From positions 1-43,969 of the forward strand of contig CALWZA010000039.1 in NCBI GenBank assembly GCA_944385905.1: DNA of 43,969 nt, read 5' to 3'. Made by a program: the position numbers and the translations under genes. The notes beneath the pieces were generated by a model that did no database searches, was not told where the DNA came from, and was given only the letters and a program-made list of their open reading frames with translations. The number at the start of each line of letters is the position of its first letter. Position 1 is the first letter of the stretch. Positions 9,210 through 16,665 of the stretch are shown here, in pieces. Source of the stretch: an uncultured Clostridia bacterium. GTDB lineage: Bacteria > Bacillota > Clostridia > Oscillospirales > Ruminococcaceae.

Positions 9210-9696
9210 TTCCCTTATCCTCCATTTTTATGTTTTCTTCCATTTTTAAAAGCTGGCGCTCAAAAACGCTGTCAACAAGGCCCTTAGAAAGCGAACGGTC
9301 AAGACAATGAACAACATATTCATCGCCCTCAAGCTTTACGGTTATGGTTCCGGGTGTGAGGGTAATCGAATTTGCGAGAACAAACCGTGCGGTTTTAGTT
9401 TTAAGCTTTGTCTTAAACTTTACAAGAACAGGAGATATCTCCTCCGCCCGCTTTTTATTGAGGATTGTCTTTGCGACAAAGGCGTTTGCTTTGACAATTT
9501 CGATAAACAGCACTCCGCAGTATTTTATTATCATCGGAATTCTTTTTACGGTCTCAATATCCTTTCTTAAAGAATATCCTAAGAACTTAACACAAAACCA
9601 GTACACCGCGGCTGACAAAACTATTCCGAACAAAACTATTTCCAAAGTTATCCTGCCGTTAAATACCAGCCATAAAATAAACAATACTAAAAGCAT
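9199..9696 (-). CDS. mrpE: Mrp antiporter subunit E
   Basis: First gene of the nine-gene operon; 165 residues from ATG 9696. Two N-terminal TM helices (LLVLFILWLVFNGRITLEIV) are followed by a cytoplasmic domain with LANSITLTPGTITVKLEG, the MnhE signature. A longer reading from 9777 adds a hydrophobic leader, but it starts in the predicted promoter and lacks a ribosome binding site; GGAAGAGG sits about nine bases before 9696. The length fits MrpE (about 160). The promoter is at 9764-9792. Confidence 0.85.
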   Translation of the reverse strand: MLLVLFILWLVFNGRITLEIVLFGIVLSAAVYWFCVKFLGYSLRKDIETVKRIPMIIKYCGVLFIEIVKANAFVAKTILNKKRAEEISPVLVKFKTKLKTKTARFVLANSITLTPGTITVKLEGDEYVVHCLDRSLSKGLVDSVFERQLLKMEENIKMEDKGNES

Positions 9697-9763
9697 ATCT
9701 GACATCCTCTTCCGATATTTTATACACAATAATAATAGTACAATAATCTTATATACATATGTG

Positions 9764-9792
9764 ATTATATCACTCAAAGCTAAAGTTGTCTA
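9764..9792 (-). promoter_or_regulatory. Predicted sigma-A promoter of the antiporter operon
   Basis: On the minus strand: -35 TAGACA (9792-9787), 17-base spacer, -10 TATAAT (9769-9764). It lies about 70 bases upstream of the chosen mrpE start and faces away from the promoter of the plus-strand gene at 9934. No operator or riboswitch was recognised. Confidence 0.65.
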
Positions 9793-9858
9793 TGTCATTT
9801 CGAACAATCTTTTGCCGCAGTACAAAGTTTTTTATATAAACTTTTGTAAAGTTGTATC

Positions 9859-9887
9859 TTGAAAAATTTCCGTGTTGCGTGTAAAAT
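9859..9887 (+). promoter_or_regulatory. Predicted promoter of the CmpB-like gene
   Basis: -35 TTGAAA (9859-9864), 17-base spacer, -10 TAAAAT (9882-9887), 46 bases upstream of the GTG start at 9934. The in-frame start at 9859 coincides with the -35 element, which argues against that longer reading. Confidence 0.55.
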
Positions 9888-9933
9888 ATACTCATATAAC
9901 AAACAACAGTTATTTCTTTTGGGAGGGTATCAC

Positions 9934-10770
9934 GTGTCGTTTTATGAATTTGCCGCTTTTTTTATAATTTATTCTTTTGTAGGGTGGGTTGCCGAGGTCG
10001 CGTATGCTGCCGTAACCACATCAAAATTTGTAAACAGAGGCTTTTTAAACGGTCCCGTTTGCCCTATTTACGGCTTCGGCGGAACTCTTGTAATTGCCTG
10101 CCTTACTCCGATAAAAGACAATTTTCTGCTTTTGTTTATCGGCTCTGTTCTTTTGACAACTGCAGTTGAGTTCGTCGGAGGATATCTTCTCGAGAGATTT
10201 TTCAATACAAAATGGTGGGATTATTCCGACTTTCCTTTTAATATTAAAGGATATGTATGCCTTAAATTTTCACTGATGTGGGGATTCGCATGTCTGCTTG
10301 TCGTTGATGTTTTTCATCCTCCCATAGCGTGGGCAGTCGCGAAAATTCCTAAATTCGCGGGAATCATTTTTATAGCTGTCTGTGCGGCTGTTTATCTGAT
10401 TGACCTTTCCGTTACCGTTTCGGGACTTTTGAAGCTCAAAAAACAAATTAAGCTCATTGAACAAGCGGAATCTAAGCTCAAATCATTGTCCGATACTATA
10501 GGTGAAAACATCTTCGAAGCTGCGACGAGCGCTAAGGAGGCTACTGACAAAACAAAAGCGGGCTTTGAGGATTTCAGGGAAAAGCAAAAATCCCAGCTTG
10601 AGGAGCTCCGCTCAAAATACAGGGAAATTATTGACGCAAAGCCTGATCATGTAGCAAAACGTATTATCTCAGCTTTCCCGAACCTATCAAAGGAAAGGCA
10701 AAGACACTCGGAAGCGTTTAAAAAGATCCGTCAAAAAATAAAAGACGCAAAGGCCTTAAGAAAAAAATAA
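9934..10770 (+). CDS. CmpB-like putative ABC-transporter-type membrane protein
   Basis: A 278-residue protein of the ABC_trans_CmpB family, called putative ABC-transporter type IV although no ATPase lies next to it. The N-terminal half has four to five TM helices with family motifs: FFIIYSFVGWVAEVAYA, KFVNRGFLNGPVCPIYGFGG and RFFNTKWWDYSDFPFNIKGY. The C-terminal 110 residues are a charged, probably coiled-coil cytoplasmic tail. The start chosen is GTG 9934, preceded by GGGAGGG. Substrate and function are unknown. It is monocistronic, with its own promoter and a terminator after the stop. Confidence 0.8.
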   Translation: MSFYEFAAFFIIYSFVGWVAEVAYAAVTTSKFVNRGFLNGPVCPIYGFGGTLVIACLTPIKDNFLLLFIGSVLLTTAVEFVGGYLLERFFNTKWWDYSDFPFNIKGYVCLKFSLMWGFACLLVVDVFHPPIAWAVAKIPKFAGIIFIAVCAAVYLIDLSVTVSGLLKLKKQIKLIEQAESKLKSLSDTIGENIFEAATSAKEATDKTKAGFEDFREKQKSQLEELRSKYREIIDAKPDHVAKRIISAFPNLSKERQRHSEAFKKIRQKIKDAKALRKK

Positions 10771-10774
10771 AATC

Positions 10775-10817
10775 AAAGCGCGCAATATGCTGAATCTCAG
10801 CTTTTATTGCACGCTTT
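10775..10817. terminator. Bidirectional terminator between convergent genes
   Basis: Outer stem AAAGCGCGCAATA / TATTGCACGCTTT with one mismatch, enclosing an inner GCTGA/TCAGC hairpin. T-rich sequence follows on the plus strand and A-rich sequence precedes it, so both the gene ending at 10770 and the gene ending at 10827 can use it. Confidence 0.75.
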
Positions 10818-10826
10818 TTATAATTA

Positions 10827-11336
10827 CTATAAATTTTGAGAACATATTACCCGGTTGTTTTTATAAGCGCTTGAGGACATTGTTTCATATACCGAACATA
10901 TTTTATCAACAATGCATACAAGCACGCTTTCCTTGTATTTAGGCGGAACAAGCGTTAAGGGAAACATATGCCGTTTGATAACATCCTTTTCAATATCAGA
11001 CAATAAAAAATCAGCCTTAGCATTGTCAAGCGCCGCCTGAGGGTGCGAAAATCCGTGTAGCTTTTTAAGCTTCGGAGGGCAGTGCCAGTCGTAAAGATAA
11101 TAATCATGAAGCAAAGCTCCTCTTATAAGCTCTTTTTCCTTAAATCCCATAAATTTTAAGCACCTTGCCACACGATAACTGTAATAGGCTACCGCGACCG
11201 AATGAGCGAGAGTTGAGGTTTTACCGTGCTGTACGTACTCCTTCATCTGCGTAATCCTTGATTTTGCGCAGGCGCTTTTATACAGCACCTCAAAAACGGC
11301 GTCCTCAAGTCTCTTTCTTTCATCAGTATGCTTCAA
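10827..11336 (-). CDS. HD-domain phosphohydrolase-like protein
   Basis: A 169-residue soluble protein with HD-superfamily metal ligands: His45 in TLAHSVAVAYYSYRVA, His77-Asp78 in GALLHDYYLYDW, further His98/H123 and Asp144 in CIVDKICSVYE. The fold usually hydrolyses phosphate esters or nucleotides; the substrate is not deducible. The start is a TTG at 11336 with GGAGG eight bases upstream; no ATG fits. It lies 60 bases downstream of the hemolysin III gene on the same strand and may be co-transcribed. Confidence 0.75.
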   Translation of the reverse strand: MKHTDERKRLEDAVFEVLYKSACAKSRITQMKEYVQHGKTSTLAHSVAVAYYSYRVARCLKFMGFKEKELIRGALLHDYYLYDWHCPPKLKKLHGFSHPQAALDNAKADFLLSDIEKDVIKRHMFPLTLVPPKYKESVLVCIVDKICSVYETMSSSAYKNNRVICSQNL

Positions 11337-11396
11337 ATTATCATCCTCCGTACAAGCGTTTAAATTAGTATTTACAGGTTTATGTTTAAAATTCGT

Positions 11397-12065
11397 TTAC
11401 AGCGCATAAAAAAGAATAGCGAAAAACTGCAGAAGACTTCCGAAAATACAAAACACATGAAATACGTTGTGCATATACTTCTTTTTCTTTCCGAGTCCGT
11501 ACAAAACCGCTCCTATTGTATAAAGTATTCCGCCCGAAAGCAAAAGTATAAATCCGTTAAATGTAACCGCCTCTAAAGTCTGCGGAATAAACATAAGCAC
11601 AGCCCAGCCCATTACAATATAGCATATCATTGAGAAGACACCATATGACTTAAGGTCGATTGCCGTCAGCGTAACCGCAAGAGCTGCGAGTGCCCACTCA
11701 ATTCCGAAAAGAACCCATCCGGCCGCCGGATAAAGCGGTCTTATAGCGCTTAGAGCTATAGGAGTATAAGTTCCTGCGATAAGAATATAAATTGTGCAGT
11801 GATCAAGCACCTGCAAAACCTTTTTGCCTGTTCCCGGAACAAGTCCGTGATAAACGCTTGACATTGTATAAAGCATTATCATTGAGGCGCCGTAAATCGC
11901 CGATGAAACCACTCCGGCAGGATTCGAGTTAAGCGCCGCCGCTATAACGCACAGCACCAAAACCACTATTCCCATTGCTCCGCCTACAATGTGTGAAATC
12001 ATATTGAAAAGCTCTTCGCCTTTTGTATAATTAGGAAGTTTTCTGTCCGCAAGCTTTGTTCTCAT
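11397..12065 (-). CDS. Hemolysin III / PAQR-family membrane protein
   Basis: A 222-residue seven-TM protein of the HlyIII (YqfA/YplQ) family. Motifs include ELFNMISHIVGGAMGI near the N-terminus, YHGLVPG after TM3, LDHCTIYILIAGTYTP, and a C-terminal HNVFHVFCIFGSLLQFFAI segment. The conserved histidines (H26, YH in TM3, HxxFH) are the metal-binding residues known in PAQR receptors. The hemolysin label is historical; the bacterial role is probably membrane-lipid homeostasis. The gene is bracketed by same-strand neighbours. Confidence 0.88.
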   Translation of the reverse strand: MRTKLADRKLPNYTKGEELFNMISHIVGGAMGIVVLVLCVIAAALNSNPAGVVSSAIYGASMIMLYTMSSVYHGLVPGTGKKVLQVLDHCTIYILIAGTYTPIALSAIRPLYPAAGWVLFGIEWALAALAVTLTAIDLKSYGVFSMICYIVMGWAVLMFIPQTLEAVTFNGFILLLSGGILYTIGAVLYGLGKKKKYMHNVFHVFCIFGSLLQFFAILFYAL

Positions 12066-12116
12066 TAATTCATCCGTCTTTCTTATTTATATTCGTTTTA
12101 TCAGATTTTTGTTCTG

Positions 12117-13274
12117 TCAATTAGTAAATTCTCGGCAGTATTCGTTTTCTCCGTCAAACCAAAGCCCGTCGGCTCTGCCCATCTTTTGAAGTCTTGACGA
12201 AAGCTCATCAAAATATGCAAATTTCTCAGCCCTTTCGCTTAGCTTTGAAAGCTTCGCGAGAGATTCTGATACGGCTATGTTTTCGCCATCGGCCTTTTTT
12301 GAGCGTGAAAGTATTTCCGCTCCCCTGTCGTTTATAGCGAGTATTCTCGCAAACGGCGGTTCGCCCTCCAGATCAGAGGCTTTGATCCCGAGCGCGGCAT
12401 GTATTACAGCTCTGCGTATTCTCGCCATTGTCAGCCATTTTGTTTTTGTCTGCTGAAAAAGGCTTTCGAGCCCTCGGGAAGTTTTGAGCGCGCTTATAAG
12501 CCTGTCGGCAAGAGAGTGATTCTCTGTGCAGTAAGGAAGGTCATAAAAATCCTCCTTTGTCATTGAAAAAAGCTTAAACATTATCGCCTGCTCCGCATTG
12601 AAAATGCTTGAAGCCACGCTTTCCCGTTCAATTTCGGGAACATACTCATGTGCGCTTTCTCCCGCCGCAAGCATTTCCCTTATTTTTGAAGCGGAAGCGA
12701 ATCCGTCTGCGATTTCCCCGCTGTCGTGCGGCACTGTACGCTGAACCGTAAACGGCTCGATTTCGGGGCACATCTGCTCAAGCCTGCGGATGTACTCAAC
12801 GCCCAAGACATTGTTCGGCATTGAAAAAATATCAGCGTATACGCTCTTTTCAACAGCTTTTGAAAAGGCTTTAGGGTATGTCATTCCGTCGTTTAAAAGT
12901 ATTTTAAAGGTTGCGTCGTCGGGGCTTAGCCTTGATGCGGATTTTAACCTTTCTATATCTCCGCACTCCGAACCGAACGACAGCATATCGACAGCCTTAA
13001 GCCTTGAAATTATTGAAACCGCGCCTTTAGCGAAATCCTGCGCCGCCGAGCATGAATAAGGACACGGAAGCTCAAGCACAAGGTCGGCTCCTCCGTCTAA
13101 CGCCGCTTTTGCCCTTAAGTGCTTGTCAAAAACCGCTATATCCCCCCTCTGAACGGTATTTCCGCTCATCACGCACACAATATGCGTAGCTCCAGCCTCA
13201 CGGGTTTTTTGAATCTGCCACGCGTGACCGCTGTGAAAAGGATTATATTCGGCTATTATCGCCGCTGTTTTCAT
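12117..13274 (-). CDS. tmcAL: tRNA(Met) cytidine acetate ligase
   Basis: A 385-residue protein of the YlbM/TmcAL family (nucleotidyltransferase fold). It activates acetate with ATP and acetylates the wobble cytidine of elongator tRNA-Met. The N-terminus AAIIAEYNPFHSGHAWQI holds the HxGH nucleotide-binding motif, and IVCVMSGNTVQRGDIAVFDK and AKAALDGGADLVLELP follow as in the family. A helical C-terminal domain completes it. A GTG at 13283 is in frame, but AAGGA lies ten bases before ATG 13274, which is preferred. It ends at its TAA without an obvious hairpin. Confidence 0.9.
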   Translation of the reverse strand: MKTAAIIAEYNPFHSGHAWQIQKTREAGATHIVCVMSGNTVQRGDIAVFDKHLRAKAALDGGADLVLELPCPYSCSAAQDFAKGAVSIISRLKAVDMLSFGSECGDIERLKSASRLSPDDATFKILLNDGMTYPKAFSKAVEKSVYADIFSMPNNVLGVEYIRRLEQMCPEIEPFTVQRTVPHDSGEIADGFASASKIREMLAAGESAHEYVPEIERESVASSIFNAEQAIMFKLFSMTKEDFYDLPYCTENHSLADRLISALKTSRGLESLFQQTKTKWLTMARIRRAVIHAALGIKASDLEGEPPFARILAINDRGAEILSRSKKADGENIAVSESLAKLSKLSERAEKFAYFDELSSRLQKMGRADGLWFDGENEYCREFTN

Positions 13275-13301
13275 ATTCAGCACGTCCTTTCAGACTGACG
13301 G

Positions 13302-14099
13302 TTACTGATTCCCAATGTTTCTTATATAATGAAACAAAAACTGCTGAGCTATTCCCTCTGTACCCTTTATGCAGTCGGGAAGTCCGTTTGGATAAAACCT
13401 TTGCTCTGCCCTCTTTATCCAAACGTCTCTGGGAAACGCGTCTACTCTGTTCATTCCGTAAAGCAAAACGCAGTCGGCAACCTTCGGACCGACTCCCTTT
13501 ATTTGCTCCAGGGCTTTTCTCGCATCATCGACAGGCATTTTTGAAATCGCCTCAAGGTCGGTTTCCCCGCTCAGCACTCTTTTTACCGCGTCGCACAAAT
13601 ACTTCGCCCGAAAACCGCTTCGGAGAAATTCAAGGCTTTCGGGCGTCTCGTCTTTCATCTGCAAAGGAGTCGGAAATCCGCCGTAGTGCTCGCAAAGCCT
13701 GCCGATAATGCCCTTGATTCTCGGTATATTGTTGTTCTGCGATATTATAAACGAACAAAGAGCCTCCCACTTATCCTGCTTTAAAAGCCTTATTCCTTTT
13801 GCAAACAAACAGGCGTTTTTCATTGTTTCATCGCAGGAATATGTACTTTTCAGAGCAGAATAATCCCTGCCGAGGTCAAAATACTCGAACCAGATTTTCA
13901 AAAAGTCGTCCTCGGTTGTTTCGTGAAGCACAAACCTTCCGCCGCTTCCGCTTATGTACAGATATTTGTTGACATAATAACCCTGATAACCGTCTTTAAA
14001 TTTTTCCCATCTGAAAGCCTGTCCGCAGTCGAGAGTTTCGTCTAAATCAAAATCGTCCTCATATAAAATTATATCAGGCGAGCGGACTTCATATCTCAT
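13302..14099 (-). CDS. 8-oxoguanine DNA glycosylase/AP lyase, OGG1-like
   Basis: A 265-residue base-excision repair enzyme. The N-terminal OGG domain includes LDCGQAFRWEKF. The helix-hairpin-helix motif LEQIKGVGPKVADCVLLYGM contains the catalytic lysine (K206), and the Gly/Pro-Asp loop is VDAFPRDVWIKR (D225). These two residues are the bifunctional glycosylase/lyase pair known in OGG1. It should remove oxidised guanine opposite cytosine. It lies 27 bases upstream of tmcAL on the same strand and is divergent from the DUF6062 gene. Confidence 0.85.
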   Translation of the reverse strand: MRYEVRSPDIILYEDDFDLDETLDCGQAFRWEKFKDGYQGYYVNKYLYISGSGGRFVLHETTEDDFLKIWFEYFDLGRDYSALKSTYSCDETMKNACLFAKGIRLLKQDKWEALCSFIISQNNNIPRIKGIIGRLCEHYGGFPTPLQMKDETPESLEFLRSGFRAKYLCDAVKRVLSGETDLEAISKMPVDDARKALEQIKGVGPKVADCVLLYGMNRVDAFPRDVWIKRAEQRFYPNGLPDCIKGTEGIAQQFLFHYIRNIGNQ

Positions 14100-14128
14100 A
14101 TATCTTCCTTTTCTTTCTTGTATTTGTC

Positions 14129-14157
14129 TTGATATTTATATACAAAACAATTATACT
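14129..14157 (+). promoter_or_regulatory. Predicted promoter of the DUF6062 gene
   Basis: -35 TTGATA (14129-14134), 17-base spacer, -10 TATACT (14152-14157), 47 bases before the start at 14205 in the divergent region with the glycosylase gene. Confidence 0.55.
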
Positions 14158-14204
14158 ATACTTAACGGCTTTTTGCAACACTATTATTTGAAAGGATTTT
14201 TGAT

Positions 14205-14888
14205 ATGAGAGAAAGTCTTCTTACCATTCCCATAAGCGAAGTTTTTGAGCCGAAATGCGGGTGTCCTATTTGCAGGATGAGAAACGAGCTTGAGAAGAAA
14301 ACTGTTGAATACATAATGGGCGCCGCAATGATGGAGCCTGACATAAGAATTGAAACTAACCGTCTGGGCTTTTGCAAATCCCACTTTGACATGATGCTCA
14401 AACAAAGAAACCGTCTTTCGCTTGCGCTTATGCTTCAGACCCACCTTGAAGCGGTTAAAAATGATATTTTCGCAAAGAAAGCTCTTTTTCCGGCAAGGGC
14501 GAAAAAGCTTAAAAGTCTTGCCCGCATAAACGAGAGCTGCTTTGTATGCGAAAAAGTAAACTGGGGCATGGAGAGGTTTATGGTAACGCTGTTTGAAATG
14601 TACAAAAACTCAGAGGAATTCCGCAGGCTGTTTTCAGAACAGGAATTTTTATGTCTTCCCCACTATGATATGCTTGCCTCTCTTGCTCAAGACTCTCTTG
14701 ACAAAAAAAGTCTCCCTCGCTTTCTTGACGCCTGCAGTGAGCTTTCGGGAAAATATATTCAAACTTTATACGACGATGTTTCTCACTACTGCTCAATGTA
14801 TGATTACCGCAACACAGGTGCCGACGCCGACTGGGGAAACTCAAAGGATTCTATTGAACGTTCTATAAGCTTTTTAACCTCGCGCTGA
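14205..14888 (+). CDS. DUF6062-family protein
   Basis: A 227-residue soluble protein I recognise as the clostridial DUF6062 family; function unknown. It has regularly spaced Cys/His motifs: CGCPICRMRNELE (about residues 24-36), LGFCKSHFDMM (about 60-70), CFVCEKVNW (about 112-120) and FLCLPHYDML (about 147-156). The CxxC plus CxxH pairs suggest a zinc or other metal-binding fold. AAAGGA precedes the ATG. No operon partner is evident. Confidence 0.75.
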   Translation: MRESLLTIPISEVFEPKCGCPICRMRNELEKKTVEYIMGAAMMEPDIRIETNRLGFCKSHFDMMLKQRNRLSLALMLQTHLEAVKNDIFAKKALFPARAKKLKSLARINESCFVCEKVNWGMERFMVTLFEMYKNSEEFRRLFSEQEFLCLPHYDMLASLAQDSLDKKSLPRFLDACSELSGKYIQTLYDDVSHYCSMYDYRNTGADADWGNSKDSIERSISFLTSR

Positions 14889-15384
14889 CATTATTCGCCA
14901 ATTCCAATGAATAACAATCCGCATTTTTGTACTCATTTTTTGCGGTTTCCCTTAACAGCGCGGTTTTATGTCAATTGCGAATTCTGCGCTTATTATTTTA
15001 TTATCATTTGGCGCAATTTTGGTTTATTATTTTTACTTCTTACCGGCTTTTTTCTTCCACAATTTCTCTTTTACCCCTACAAGTAGAATCCCGGTGCTTT
15101 TCATCCTCCCATATGATGTATACACCTTTTCTACAAATAGTATTTTCATTCAACAACTGCTTTATAATTTTTATTCAACACGGTTTTTACTTTAAAACCG
15201 CAGGTTTTCAACTGTTTCAACATATCTTTCAACAACTTTTGAAATGTACACACCGCTTTTTCCACCTTTTCAACATAGTTTTCAACACAAATATAACGTC
15301 AGATCAATAAACTGACTGTATAATTCGCTTACAGACGGTAATAATATATTGCGAAAATACGAAACATAAACGAAAGGATTAACA
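14889..15384. other. AT-rich interval without a convincing gene
   Basis: About 500 bases between the DUF6062 gene and a small membrane protein gene. Plus-strand open frames here (for example 14927-15310) are T-rich, phenylalanine-rich translations without ribosome binding sites and are not credible. The right half holds the TTCAAC repeat cluster (15148-15288). A TATAAT at 15319-15324 is a possible -10 for the gene at 15385, without a good -35. Confidence 0.6.
15148..15288 (+). repeat. Cluster of seven TTCAAC direct repeats (DnaA-box-like)
   Basis: Seven TTCAAC copies in the same orientation in about 140 bases, several as TTTTCAACA, plus TTTTTCCACC at about 15257. TTTTCAACA differs from the DnaA box TTATCCACA at two positions. 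No dnaA, dnaN or rnpA gene is nearby. The cluster is a real pattern; its role is inferred only. Confidence 0.5.
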
Positions 15385-15654
15385 ATGGTTAAGGGTATAA
15401 ACAAGCAGATTTTTGAAGTTAAAACGCCGTCGAGCAGTTATTTTGAAAAAGTAATACTGTTTGTGAAAGACGACAAAGCCCTGACTCCAAAACCTATTCT
15501 GAAGCAGGAAGCCGATTGTCTTATAGCTGCTTTTTTTGAGCCTCCCCAGCCTAAAAGTCAGTTTAGCTTTAAAGCCATTTTTAAAATCGTTCTTTTATCC
15601 CTTATTCCGTTTGCAGCCGCAGGAATTACCGCATTTTTGCTTATCGCAAAATAA
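15385..15654 (+). CDS. Small single-pass membrane protein, unknown function
   Basis: An 89-residue protein of no family I recognise. The first about 62 residues are polar and soluble-looking, including VKTPSSSYFEKVILFVKDDK. Residues about 66-88 form one hydrophobic helix (IFKIVLLSLIPFAAAGITAF), giving a C-terminal anchor with the N-terminus probably in the cytoplasm. A GAAAGGA ribosome binding site lies before the ATG and an intrinsic terminator follows, which supports a real gene. The similar stretch VNKQIFEVKTP-like start is typical of small clostridial orphan proteins, but no function can be given. Confidence 0.6.
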   Translation: MVKGINKQIFEVKTPSSSYFEKVILFVKDDKALTPKPILKQEADCLIAAFFEPPQPKSQFSFKAIFKIVLLSLIPFAAAGITAFLLIAK

Positions 15655-15669
15655 GGTGCTGAAAACAAC

Positions 15670-15710
15670 AAAACGTCTCCGAAGCAAACTAAGCTTCAAA
15701 GGCGTTTTTT
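15670..15710 (+). terminator. Intrinsic terminator after the small membrane protein gene
   Basis: Imperfect stem AAAACGTCT...GAAGC / GCTTC...AGGCGTTTT with an inner GAAGC/GCTTC helix, followed by TTTTTTT on the plus strand. Confidence 0.7.
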
Positions 15711-15779
15711 TGTTTGTTCAAATCATTCGGATTTTAAGTCGTTTGTCCGATAATTCAGATTTGATTTTATAAAACAAAT

Positions 15780-16299
15780 TTACTTGCATATTCTCACTTT
15801 AACCGGTCCGATAATTCCCGATTTTGTAAATTTGCGTCCGTTTTCCTCTGTCGACGGGGATTGATTTGTTTTATACTGCGTCGGTATTGTCTTATAGTGG
15901 TTATAAAGTGTATTATAGACCTCCACTATGAGTCTGTTTTCACCGTTTACCGCAAATTCGGTAATATCAAAAGTCCATTCCGGAGTAAGCTTGGTACCCA
16001 CATACTTTCCGTTTACCCAAACCTCGCAGGAGGACCAAACCTCGCCCAAGTCGAGAATAATTTGTTCGTCATCGGCTTTTGAAATGCAGACAGTCTTTTC
16101 ATAAACAGCTCCGCCCGAATAACTGCTGAGTGATTCCCACTCGCCCCAGTCTCCGAGTTCAACAAGTCCTTTTCCCGCCTGACCGGGGTTTCTCTCCTCA
16201 AAGGGAGCAAAAAATGTGCGTATAACCTCAAAACGAAACCTCTCCGTACTGCCGCGGAGGATTTACAAAATTATCATAGCTGTATTTTCTGTCGATCAT
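15780..16299 (-). pseudogene. Remnant of a large glycoside hydrolase (internal deletion and frameshift)
   Basis: Two fragments of one gene are joined here. On the minus strand, ATG 16299 (AAGAGG upstream) opens MIDRKYSYDNFVNPP and stops at 16228; this resembles the first residues of large rhamnosidase-type (GH106-like) hydrolases, which start around a NPP-x-x-Y motif. In another frame, open from 16262 to 15780, lies the C-terminal end of such an enzyme: a galactose-binding-like domain with GEWESLSSYSGGAVYEKT and LGEVWSSCEVWVNGKYVGT, ending IIGPVKVRICK. Intact family members are many hundreds of residues long, so most of the gene is missing. The TTG at 16047-16049 is not a credible start. Family placement is from memory of motifs. 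Confidence 0.65.
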
Positions 16300-16434
16300 A
16301 TAAAAATCCTCTTCTTCCCACATTCAAAAAATTACACAAAACATAATTTGATAGTAACACAGATATAATCATAAGTCAATTACATTTTTTAAAAAAATTA
16401 TCATTAAGCGCCCGATGTTTAACTTAAAATTTTA

Positions 16435-16665
16435 TTACGGTCTTTTATAGCCCTGTATTGAATTGTATATCTGCTCTTCCTGACTTTCCGTGTCAAGCAG
16501 GTATTCTAATAAATCATTTTCGTTTATCTCTCTGCTGCGCCGAATTTGCTTATACTTAAACATTTTACAAAACCTATATCCTCCGCACTTCTTGCCTTCG
16601 TCACAGCTTTTGCAGTTGAGTCTGAAACAATTGTCCGCTGACATCTGAAATTGACGCAATGTCAT
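16435..16665 (-). CDS. Small Cys-rich protein, copy B of a tandem pair
   Basis: A 76-residue basic protein, unknown family. Four cysteines follow the pattern C-x3-NC-x2-C (CFRLNCKSC), with a further Cys in RFCKMFKYKQIRR, then a helical ENDLLEYLL segment. The spacing suggests a small zinc-binding fold. It clearly aligns with the protein at 16601-16885: TL-x2-FQ, C(F/Y)R-x-NC(K/R)-x-C, FKY-x3-RR, DL-x-EYL. Its ATG at 16665 has AAAGGA nine bases upstream, inside the neighbouring reading frame, and the two genes overlap by 65 bases. Confidence 0.6.
   Translation of the reverse strand: MTLRQFQMSADNCFRLNCKSCDEGKKCGGYRFCKMFKYKQIRRSREINENDLLEYLLDTESQEEQIYNSIQGYKRP

Noticed and set aside
607-9696. 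Membrane-bound hydrogenase or complex I operon.
   Set aside because: All membrane subunits fit Mrp/Mbh, but no hydrogenase-type large/small subunit, NuoB/C/D/I-like or HypX genes are present on either side within the operon limits.
9859-9933. Upstream in-frame ATG of the CmpB-like gene.
   Set aside because: It coincides with the predicted -35 element and has no ribosome binding site; GTG 9934 has GGGAGGG and begins at the conserved family start.
15148-15288. CRISPR array or chromosomal origin.
   Set aside because: The repeats are only 6-9 bases and irregularly spaced, so they are not a CRISPR. An origin is not claimed because dnaA/dnaN are absent and strand bias gives no clear switch.
14927-15310. 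127-codon plus-strand open frame in the AT-rich interval.
   Set aside because: Phe/Ser/Leu-rich translation of T-rich DNA, no ribosome binding site, overlapped by the repeat cluster.
16013-16231. 72-codon minus-strand open frame beside the glycoside hydrolase remnant.
   Set aside because: It is read in the wrong frame; the frame open from 16262 to 15780 gives recognisable hydrolase sequence across the same bases.
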